Of a DNA stretch of 12,437 bases, positions 4,896 through 11,225 are shown piece by piece. The stretch is from JBKPHS01 sp046729975 (GTDB taxonomy: Bacteria; Actinomycetota; Thermoleophilia; Solirubrobacterales; Thermoleophilaceae): NCBI GenBank assembly GCA_046729975.1, contig JBKPHS010000164.1:1-12437 (forward strand), read 5' to 3'. The notes below the pieces were generated by a model. That model did not search any database, had not been told where the DNA came from, and worked only from the letters and a program-made list of their open reading frames with translations. The first letter of the stretch is position 1. Each line of letters starts with the position of its first letter. The position numbers were made by a program, and so were the translations under genes.

Positions 4896-6971
4896 CTACG
4901 CCCTGACTGCCTCGTCCTCGGAGGCGGCCTTGTCGATCACCTTCTGGGCGAGGTGCGCGGGAACCTCCTCGTAGCGGGCGAAGTCCATCGCGTAGTCGCC
5001 CTGGCCGCCCGTGATCGAGCGCAGGTCGGGCGCGTAGCTCAGCATCTCGGACATCGGGACCTCGGCCTTGACCTCGGTCATGGCGCCCTTCGGCTCCATG
5101 CCGAGCGGTCGCCCGCGGCGCGAGTTCAGATCGCCGATCACGTCGCCCACGGACTCCTCTGGCACGCTCACAGTCACGGTCATGATCGGCTCGAGCAGGA
5201 CCGGGCTGGCGTTCTCCATCGCCTGCTTGAAGGCCATCGAGCCGGCGATCTTGAATGCCATCTCCGAGGAGTCGACGGAGTGGTACGAGCCGTCGTACAG
5301 CCGCACCTTCACGTCCTTCACGGGGTAGCCGGCGACGGTGCCGTGCTGCATCGCCTCGACGATCCCCTTCTCGACCGCGGGGATGAAGCCGGAGGGGATA
5401 ACCCCGCCCTTGATCGCGTTCTCGAACTGGAAGCCCTCGCCCTGGGTCACGGGCTCGATCTCGATGTGGCAGTCGCCGAACTGGCCGCGGCCGCCGGTCT
5501 GCTTCTTGTAGCGGCCCTGGGCCTTTGCGCTGCCCCTGATCGTCTCCTGGTAGGGAACGCGCGGAGGCTTGAGGTTGACCTCGGCGCCGAAGCGCTCCTT
5601 CATTCGCCCGACGATCACCTCGACGTGGATCTGTGACAGGCCCGCGACGATCTGCTCGCCGGTATCCGGGTCGCGGTGAAAGTCGATCGTCGGGTCCTCC
5701 TCCTGGAGCCGGCGCAGCGCCTGGCCCACCTTCTCCTCGTCGCCCTTGGCCTTGGGCTCGACCGCGAAGGCCATAACCGGCGCCGGCAGTGGGGGCAGGC
5801 GCAGGTCGATCTCCTGGTCCTTCGTCGAGAGCACGTCTCCGGCGTGGGTCTCCTTCAGCTTGGCGACGGCCCCGATGTCGCCCGGCCCGAACTCCTCGGC
5901 CTGCCCGTACTCCTTGCCCTGCGGCACGAGCAGCTGCCCGATCCGCTCCTTGACGTGGGCCCGGGTGTTGTGGACCTGGGAGTCGTGCTTCAGCACGCCC
6001 TGGTAGACGCGGAAGAGGTTGATGCGTCCCGCGTACGCGTCCGCGAGCGTCTTGAAGACGAACGCGACGGCCTCGCCGTCCTCGACGGGCTGAAGCACCG
6101 TCTCGCCCGCCTCGACGGCGCCCTTCTTCGCAGGCGACGGCAGGTCCTCGACCAATGCGTCGAGAAGGCGGTTGGTGCCTAGGTTCTTCGTAGCGATCCC
6201 GCAGGTGACGGGGAACAGCGTGCCGGCCGTCACGCCGGCCTTCAGCGCCTGGACCGTCTCCTCGTGCGCGATCTCCTCGCCCTCGAGGTAGCGCTCCATC
6301 AGCTCGTCGGAGTTCTCGGCGACCTCGTCGAGGAGCTTCTCGCGGTACTCCTCTGCCTGAGCCTGCAGCTCGTCGGGGATCGGAATCTCCTTGCAGTTGT
6401 CGCGCCCGGCACCGTCGTACTCGAAGGCCTTCATGTCGATCAGGTCGATCACCCCACGGACCTCGTGCTCGGAGCCGATCGGGATCTCGGTGGCCACCGC
6501 GTGCGGGCCGAAGGCGGCCTTGAGCGACTCGAGCGCGCGGAAGAAGTCGGCGCGCTCGCGGTCGAGCATGTTCACGAAGATCACGCGCGCGAGGCCCATC
6601 TCCTCGGCGCGCTCCCAGAGCCGTGCCGTGGTGACCTCGACGCCCATGACCGCGTTGACGACGAAGACGGCGCCTTCGCAGACGCGCAGCGCCGATAGCG
6701 CGTCGGCGACGAAGCTCGGGTCTCCGGGGGTGTCGATCAGGTTGATCTTGCGACCGTCCCACTCGAACGAGGCGAGGCTTCCCGCGATCGACATCTCGCG
6801 CGCCTTCTCGTCGGGCGCCGAGTCCGAGACGGTCGTTCCGTCAGCCACCGAGCCGAGGCGGTTGATCGCGCCCGCCTGGAACAGGATCGCCTCGTTGAGC
6901 GAGGTCTTCCCGCTGCCTCGGTGGCCCACTAGAGCCACGTTGCGGATCCTCTTTGCAGCCTCGTGGGGCAT
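4896..6971 (-). CDS. Elongation factor G-like GTPase (EF-G2 type)
   Basis: A 691-residue translational GTPase with all EF-G domains. The G domain has P-loop GHRGSGKT (16-23), DTPGDPSF (80-87) and a G4 motif NMLD (134-137) where NKxD is expected. Domain II runs about 295-395 (VAFVFKTLADAYAGRINLFRVYQG), domain III about 400-475 (SQIHVEVIVGRM), domain IV about 475-595 with tip loop YKKQTGGRGQFG (488-499), and domain V follows with GDLNSRRGRPLGME. Switch I lacks the usual ERGITI (KAREMSI, 56-62). These features match EF-G2 paralogues, such as mycobacterial FusA2, rather than the housekeeping EF-G. The ATG at 6971 is chosen over one at 7001 because a strong Shine-Dalgarno sequence sits 9 bases before it and the conserved fold begins at residue 8. 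It starts 26 bp after mreB ends. Confidence 0.9.
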   Translation of the reverse strand: MPHEAAKRIRNVALVGHRGSGKTSLNEAILFQAGAINRLGSVADGTTVSDSAPDEKAREMSIAGSLASFEWDGRKINLIDTPGDPSFVADALSALRVCEGAVFVVNAVMGVEVTTARLWERAEEMGLARVIFVNMLDRERADFFRALESLKAAFGPHAVATEIPIGSEHEVRGVIDLIDMKAFEYDGAGRDNCKEIPIPDELQAQAEEYREKLLDEVAENSDELMERYLEGEEIAHEETVQALKAGVTAGTLFPVTCGIATKNLGTNRLLDALVEDLPSPAKKGAVEAGETVLQPVEDGEAVAFVFKTLADAYAGRINLFRVYQGVLKHDSQVHNTRAHVKERIGQLLVPQGKEYGQAEEFGPGDIGAVAKLKETHAGDVLSTKDQEIDLRLPPLPAPVMAFAVEPKAKGDEEKVGQALRRLQEEDPTIDFHRDPDTGEQIVAGLSQIHVEVIVGRMKERFGAEVNLKPPRVPYQETIRGSAKAQGRYKKQTGGRGQFGDCHIEIEPVTQGEGFQFENAIKGGVIPSGFIPAVEKGIVEAMQHGTVAGYPVKDVKVRLYDGSYHSVDSSEMAFKIAGSMAFKQAMENASPVLLEPIMTVTVSVPEESVGDVIGDLNSRRGRPLGMEPKGAMTEVKAEVPMSEMLSYAPDLRSITGGQGDYAMDFARYEEVPAHLAQKVIDKAASEDEAVRA

Positions 6972-6975
6972 CGAA

Positions 6976-6986
6976 TCTCCTCTCCT
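6976..6986 (-). promoter_or_regulatory. Tandem Shine-Dalgarno sequence fixing the EF-G-like start
   Basis: The minus strand shows two overlapping AGGAGA units ending nine and four bases before the ATG at 6971. No comparable site precedes the alternative in-frame ATG at 7001, so this decides the start. Confidence 0.75.
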
Positions 6987-6997
6987 CGTAAGGGGGC

Positions 6998-8134
6998 TCA
7001 ATCTACAGGCAAGTCGTCCGTCGTCAGTCGGCGGTCTTCAGTTATGTCGACAGACGACTGACTACAGACGACCGACAATCGATAGATAGTCGCCTTCGTC
7101 CGGCGCCGCGAGCCGTTGCCCGTGCGCGCCATCGCCTCGTAGTGGTCGAGCGAGCGGCCCGAGCCGACCACGACGCAGGTGAGCGGCGATTCCGCCAGGA
7201 AGGCCGGCATCCCCGTCTCAGCCCGCATCCGCTCCTCGAACCCCTGGAGCAGGGTCCCTCCGCCGGCCAGCAGGATGCCCCGCTCGGCGATGTCGGAGGC
7301 CAGCTCCGGGGGCGTGCGCTCGAGCGTCTCCTTCACGGCGTCGATGATCTCCCGCACCGTCTCCTCGAGCGCCTCGCGCACCTCTGTGCTCGAGAGCACG
7401 ACGGTCTTCGGCAGGCCCGAGACGAGGTCGCGCCCGCGCACCTCGGCGGTCAGGTCGTCGGCGAGCGGCCACGCGGACCCGATCTCCATCTTGAGCGTCT
7501 CCGCCGTCGGCTGCCCGATCGTCAGGCCGTGGACGCGCCTGACATAGGCCATCAGCGCCTCGTCGAGCTCGTAGCCCCCCGTCCGCACGGACTCGGATAC
7601 GACGATGCCGCCAAGCGACAGGACGGCGACCTCGCTCGTGCCGCCGCCGACGTCGACGACCATGCTCCCAACCGGCTCCTCGATGGGAAGGCCCGCGCCG
7701 ATCGCCGCGGCCAGTGGCTCCTCGATCAGCTCCACCTGCCGTGCGCCCGCCGAGAGCGAGGCCTCCTCGACAGCCCGCTTCTCCACGTCGGTCACTCCGG
7801 AGGGCGCGCACATGACGAGCCGCGGATGAGCCCAGCGGCTGTGGTGCACCTTCCGGATGAAGTAGCGGAGCATCTGCTCGGTGACCTCGAAGTCCGCGAT
7901 CACGCCGTGCCGGAGCGGCCTGATGGCAGAGATCGTGGCCGGAGTGCGACCGATCATTCGCTGCGCCTCCTCCCCCACCGCGTGCACGGCGCCCGTGAGC
8001 TGGTCGATCGCCACGACCGACGGCTCGGACACGACGATGCCGCGTCCGCGCACGTAGACGAGCGTGTTGGCGGTCCCGAGGTCGATCGCCATGTCGCGCA
8101 CACCGACGCCTCTGAGTGGGGAAAAACGGGCCAT
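6998..8134 (-). CDS. mreB: Rod-shape-determining actin homologue MreB
   Basis: A 378-residue bacterial actin. It polymerises under the membrane and guides cell-wall synthesis in rod-shaped cells. Nucleotide-binding motifs are in order: phosphate-1 DLGTANT (18-24), phosphate-2 DVGGGTSE (161-168) and the adenosine motif LAGGGTLLQG (289-298). The ELIEEPLAAAIG segment (135-146) is characteristic. The ATG at 8134 has a GGAG six to seven bases upstream and follows the sigma-factor stop by 37 bp. The C-terminal end is odd: after about residue 350 the sequence (RLSVVCSQSSVDITEDRRL and on to the stop) does not look like MreB and is encoded by an AT-richer heptad repeat, so the natural end of the family lies near residues 335-348. 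Whether one of several MreB paralogues is involved cannot be seen here. Confidence 0.92.
   Translation of the reverse strand: MARFSPLRGVGVRDMAIDLGTANTLVYVRGRGIVVSEPSVVAIDQLTGAVHAVGEEAQRMIGRTPATISAIRPLRHGVIADFEVTEQMLRYFIRKVHHSRWAHPRLVMCAPSGVTDVEKRAVEEASLSAGARQVELIEEPLAAAIGAGLPIEEPVGSMVVDVGGGTSEVAVLSLGGIVVSESVRTGGYELDEALMAYVRRVHGLTIGQPTAETLKMEIGSAWPLADDLTAEVRGRDLVSGLPKTVVLSSTEVREALEETVREIIDAVKETLERTPPELASDIAERGILLAGGGTLLQGFEERMRAETGMPAFLAESPLTCVVVGSGRSLDHYEAMARTGNGSRRRTKATIYRLSVVCSQSSVDITEDRRLTTDDLPVD
7013..7080. repeat. Mirrored heptad repeat forming a long imperfect hairpin at the mreB 3' end
   Basis: Four tandem seven-base units of the form GTCnnCn (7013-7040) face units of the form GACnnCn (7053-7080) on the other side of a short spacer. 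The arms 7013-7036 and 7049-7072 are complementary over 24 bases with four mismatched positions, leaving a 12-base loop. The stretch is visibly less GC-rich than its surroundings. It encodes roughly residues 352-375 of MreB and ends 42 bp before the EF-G-like start. It could be a mobile repeat, an mRNA-stability hairpin or an attenuator; no T-run marks a classical terminator. Confidence 0.7.
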
Positions 8135-8171
8135 TTCGCGTCTCCGGGCGGCTCGGCCCGGACGGCACAGG

Positions 8172-8972
8172 CTACTCGGGCCCGTCGAGCGCGTCGGCCT
8201 GGAGCCGCGACTTGAGCCGCAGAACGGCCTTGGTGTGGAGCTGCGAGACGCGCGACTCGGTCACGCCCAGCACCTCGCCGATCTCCCGCAGCGTCAGGTT
8301 CTCGTAGTAGTAGAGCGCGATCACGAGCTTCTCGCGCTCCGGCAGGCGTGCGATCGCGTCCGCGAGGCGGTCCTTCGTCTCCGTCGTGTCCATCGCGTGC
8401 GCCGGATCCATGGCCTGGGGGTCCTGGATCGTGTCGAGCAGCGAGACCTGATCGCCCGACGCGTCCGAGAGCGTCCACAGCTCGTCGAGGGCCACCACCG
8501 ACGAGTTCGAGATTCGGGTCAGCGAGGCCTGGAAGTCCTCGACGCTCATCTGGAGCTCCTTGGCCATCTCGACGTCGGTCGGCGCGCGGTGAAGCTTGTG
8601 CTCGAGCTTGGCGTTCGCCTTCTCGATCTCCCGGGCCTTCGCCCGGACCGACCGCGGCACCCAGTCCAGCGAGCGGAGCTCGTCGATGATCGAGCCCTTG
8701 ATGCGGGTGATCGCGAAGGTCTCGAACTTGATCTCCCGTCCGGGGTCGAAGCGCTCAATCGCCGAGATCAGGCCGAGCAGCCCGTACGAGATCAGGTCCG
8801 ACTCCTCGACGTGCGCAGGCAGGCCGGTGGACATGCGGCCGGCGACGTACTTGACGAGCGGCGAGTACGCGAGCACCAGCCGCTCGCGGGCGCGGGTGTC
8901 GGCGTCGGCCTTGTAGCGGCGCCACAGGTCCCGCAGCTCGATCTCCTTGATGTTGCTCTCCAGTCTCGCCAT
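8172..8972 (-). CDS. RNA polymerase sigma factor, WhiG/FliA (sigma-28) family
   Basis: A 266-residue group 3 sigma factor. Region 2 (about 30-105) holds the core- and -10-binding sequence DLISYGLLGLISAIERFDPG ... FETFAITRIKGSIIDELRS. Region 3 spans about 106-185 (DWVPRSVRAKAREIEKA). Region 4 (about 200-256) has the -35-binding helix-turn-helix LTLREIGEVLGVTESRVSQL. There is no region 1.1, and the length is typical of WhiG and FliA. Members control flagellar genes (FliA) or sporulation (WhiG); no flagellar, anti-sigma or spore gene is in the window, so the regulon is open. The ATG at 8972 has GAGG six bases upstream and lies 10 bp after the recombinase stop, indicating co-transcription with it and with mreB. 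Confidence 0.92.
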   Translation of the reverse strand: MARLESNIKEIELRDLWRRYKADADTRARERLVLAYSPLVKYVAGRMSTGLPAHVEESDLISYGLLGLISAIERFDPGREIKFETFAITRIKGSIIDELRSLDWVPRSVRAKAREIEKANAKLEHKLHRAPTDVEMAKELQMSVEDFQASLTRISNSSVVALDELWTLSDASGDQVSLLDTIQDPQAMDPAHAMDTTETKDRLADAIARLPEREKLVIALYYYENLTLREIGEVLGVTESRVSQLHTKAVLRLKSRLQADALDGPE

Positions 8973-8982
8973 CCCTGCCTCG

Positions 8983-9909
8983 TCAGGCCCTCGGGTGGGC
9001 CCGGGCGTACGCTCGCTTGAGACGGCTCGACTCTACCCGAGTGTATGTCTGAGTCGTGCTTATGCTCGCGTGCCCGAGGAGCTCTTGGATCGAGCGCAGA
9101 TCCGCACCTCCCTCGAGCAGGTGGGTGGCGAACGAATGGCGCAGGGTGTGGGGCGAGACGCCGCTGTCGGCGGCCGCCCGCCGCGTCCATAGCCGAAGGC
9201 GCCTGCGGACGTCGGAGGTGGACAGACGCCGTCCGCTCTTCGAGAGGAAGACGGCCGGCTCGGCGTGAGCCCCGTCGGCCGCAAGCGCGTGGCGGCCACG
9301 CTTCAAGTAGGCCTCGACCGCACGCCAGGCGGGCTCGCCCGCGGGGACCACCCGGGTGCGGCCGCCCTTGCCCTCGACGCGCAGCTCCTCACCATCGGCG
9401 TCGAGCTGCGGCAGATCGAGGTTCACGATCTCCTCGGCGCGCAGTCCGGCTCCGTAGGCGAGCTCGAACATGGCTCTGTCGCGAAGCTCGAGCGGCGTGC
9501 TCGCGGGAATCGCGTCGAGCACCGCGGCAGCCTCGTCCGCCTTCAGCACCCGCGGGAGATAGGAGTCGCGCTTCGGGCTCGCAACGAGGTCGGCGGGGCT
9601 TGCGTCCAGCTCCCCGCGCTCGACCAGGTAGCGGTAGAAGCCCCGGATCGCGGCCAGCTTGCGCGCGACCGTGGTCTTCGAGGCGCCGCGCTCGGAGAGG
9701 ACCGCCGCGAACCTCCGCAGCGCCCGCGTGCCTAGCGCGTGCGGCTCGAGGCCCTGAGCGCCCGCCCAGACCGCCAGCTGCTCGACGTCCACGCCGTAGG
9801 CTCGGCGCGTCTTCTCCGCCATGCCGTGGGCCCTCAACGCGCGATCGAAGGCCATGAGCGCTGCGCGCCAGCCGGCCGTCAGCTCGGTTTCGGCGCCGGC
9901 GGACCGCAT
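8983..9909 (-). CDS. xerD: Xer-type tyrosine recombinase (XerC/XerD)
   Basis: A 308-residue recombinase, the standard Xer length. An N-terminal SAM-like DNA-binding domain (about 14-105, with SKTTVARKLAAIRGFYRYL) is followed by the catalytic domain with every active residue: R157 (GAGLRAEE), K181 (EGKGGRTR), H254 and R257 (HTLRHSFATHLLEGG), H280 (LLGHASISTTQTYT) and the nucleophile Y289. Xer enzymes resolve chromosome dimers at dif. Sequence alone does not separate XerC from XerD, so the symbol is tentative. The frame is open 143 codons further upstream, but that part is Arg/Pro-rich without domain character and overlaps the structured element and the upstream gene; the ATG at 9909 is chosen for length although its Shine-Dalgarno match is poor. 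Gene neighbours and housekeeping length argue against an element integrase. Confidence 0.88.
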   Translation of the reverse strand: MRSAGAETELTAGWRAALMAFDRALRAHGMAEKTRRAYGVDVEQLAVWAGAQGLEPHALGTRALRRFAAVLSERGASKTTVARKLAAIRGFYRYLVERGELDASPADLVASPKRDSYLPRVLKADEAAAVLDAIPASTPLELRDRAMFELAYGAGLRAEEIVNLDLPQLDADGEELRVEGKGGRTRVVPAGEPAWRAVEAYLKRGRHALAADGAHAEPAVFLSKSGRRLSTSDVRRRLRLWTRRAAADSGVSPHTLRHSFATHLLEGGADLRSIQELLGHASISTTQTYTRVESSRLKRAYARAHPRA

Positions 9910-9947
9910 CAGCAGTCCGCTTCGACACGGAGCGGCGAGAGCCTTTA

Positions 9948-10104
9948 GGGGCCTATCCCGGTTGGCGTGGGTCCCGGGCGTTCCAGGACCAAGCTGGGCG
10001 CCGCAAGCGGATGCAGCCGATGCTGGCATCGGCGAATCCGCGGGTGGCGATCCAGCGCAGGTGCTGGGACGCATCCGGGCCTGCGTCCAAGCGGGATAGG
10101 TCCC
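9948..10104. other. Structured intergenic element, candidate non-coding RNA
   Basis: A 13-bp helix (9948-9960 with 10092-10104; twelve Watson-Crick pairs and one G-U in the plus-strand reading) closes a region with several internal stems. These are GGTCC/GGACC (9970-9974, 9986-9990); a two-step stem GCGGAT/ATCCGC (10007-10012, 10036-10041) around CCGATGC/GCATCGG (10017-10023, 10026-10032); CCAGC/GCTGG (10052-10056, 10063-10067); and GGACGCA/TGCGTCC (10067-10073, 10082-10088). In a minus-strand RNA the G-U becomes an A-C mismatch. It lies between the L,D-transpeptidase stop and the recombinase start. It matches no riboswitch class I could recognise. No T-run or target-site duplication is seen. 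Confidence 0.5.
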
Positions 10105-10115
10105 GAGGGGGGCCG

Positions 10116-11156
10116 CTACCCGATGTAGACCGGGGTCTGCACCGGGACCTCGTTGTAGAGCTCCATCACGTCGGGTATCGCCATCCGGATGCAGCCATGC
10201 GAAGCCGCGGACCCGAGCGACCCGATTGCGTCGGTCCCGTGGATCCCGGCGCCGTCGAAGATCCCCATCCAGCGAGCCTTGAGCGGGTTCTCCGGCGAGC
10301 CGCCGGGGATGACCCGGCCCGCGAGCTCGCCGGCCCACGGCTTGTTCGGGACGTTCCAGGCAGGATTGACCGCCTTGTTCTGGATGTGGTAGAGGCCGGT
10401 CGGCGTGTCGAAGCCCACCTGGCCGACCGCGATCGTGTAGGTCTTGGCGAGCCTCAGGTTCTTGAAGAAGCGCAGCTTGAAGGCCCCGCGCTCGACCCCG
10501 ATGAAGTAGCGATTCTGCTCCGCGATCGTCTCGCGCGTGACCTTTGGCTTCGTCGTCTTGGTGCGGGCCTTCACGACTCGGTCCGCGTTCGGCAGCACGA
10601 TCTCGGCACGGAGCCTGCGGCCCAGCTCGCGTCCTCGCACCGCTAGCCCGTTGTGACCTGCTTCAACGCTGATCGTGGTAGCCGAGTACGAGGCCGTGGC
10701 GTTCTGGGCGGGACGGTCGACCGTCTTCTTGACCCGGCGCACGAGCGAGTCCACCGCCGCGCGCGAGTAGGTCACCCGGGCCGGAAGGTCCTCATCGAGC
10801 TCCCCGCCCGTGAGGCCGCGCCACGCACGGCTCAGCACGTTGCCGTCACGGCTGGCGTCGAGCGCCTCCCGCACCATCCCCTCGACGTCGGTCCGCAGGC
10901 GGGCGCGCGCGGCGGTCAGCCGGAAGCGGCGGCCCCCGGCTTCGACGACGACCGGACGCTCGAGCGGCGCCGCGAGGCTGCGACGCAGGACCGCGCGCGC
11001 CTCGGATTCACGCTTGCCGCCCACGTCGATCCCGCCGACGGTCACGCCGTCGGAGATCACGTCGTCGCGCGAGGCGTCGTACGCGTAAACCGCGACGGCG
11101 CCGCCTAGGAGCAGCACGACGGCGGCTGCCGCGATTACGAACGATCGATACCCCAT
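10116..11156 (-). CDS. L,D-transpeptidase (YkuD domain) with peptidoglycan-binding-type region
   Basis: A 346-residue envelope enzyme. Residues 5-24 are a hydrophobic membrane anchor or signal (FVIAAAAVVLLLGGAVAVYA) with no lipobox. Residues about 33-210 resemble the VanW-associated peptidoglycan-binding type (VTVGGIDVGGKRESEARAVL ... VVVEAGGRRFRL). The YkuD catalytic domain spans about 218-345, with H306 (IHGTDAIGSLG) and the signature SHGCIRM (319-325), in which C322 is the nucleophile and H320/R324 support it. Such enzymes form 3-3 cross-links in peptidoglycan or attach proteins to it, outside the membrane. The ATG at 11156 has GAGAGG/AGGG just upstream. The gene is 69 bp after the SDR-like gene; the structured element follows its stop codon. 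Placement near mreB suits a role in wall growth. Confidence 0.9.
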   Translation of the reverse strand: MGYRSFVIAAAAVVLLLGGAVAVYAYDASRDDVISDGVTVGGIDVGGKRESEARAVLRRSLAAPLERPVVVEAGGRRFRLTAARARLRTDVEGMVREALDASRDGNVLSRAWRGLTGGELDEDLPARVTYSRAAVDSLVRRVKKTVDRPAQNATASYSATTISVEAGHNGLAVRGRELGRRLRAEIVLPNADRVVKARTKTTKPKVTRETIAEQNRYFIGVERGAFKLRFFKNLRLAKTYTIAVGQVGFDTPTGLYHIQNKAVNPAWNVPNKPWAGELAGRVIPGGSPENPLKARWMGIFDGAGIHGTDAIGSLGSAASHGCIRMAIPDVMELYNEVPVQTPVYIG

Positions 11157-11225
11157 AGGACCCTCTCAAGCGCAGTTTAGGCAGGCGGAATACCCGGTCG
11201 TCCCGGGCTGCAATCCTGATTGCGG

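Noticed and set aside
4414..6762. 782-codon open frame on the minus strand inside the EF-G-like and zinc-ribbon genes
   Set aside because: It is a frame shadow caused by high GC at third codon positions; the overlapping frames encode recognisable EF-G domains and a zinc ribbon.
8983..9909. The tyrosine recombinase as the integrase of the putative tRNA-Cys element
   Set aside because: It lies 5.8 kb away among core genes, has housekeeping Xer length and motifs, and is followed closely by a sigma factor gene, so it is more likely the chromosomal dimer-resolution enzyme.
9948..10104. Identification of the structured element as a c-di-AMP (ydaO) riboswitch, suggested by the neighbouring cell-wall gene and an AATCC motif
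   Set aside because: The other conserved blocks of that class are not present on either strand, so only an unassigned structured element is reported.
9910..10338. Open extension of the recombinase frame upstream of the ATG at 9909
   Set aside because: It would give a 451-residue protein whose first 143 residues are Arg/Pro/Gly-rich with no domain character and which overlaps the L,D-transpeptidase gene and the structured element; Xer proteins are about 300 residues.
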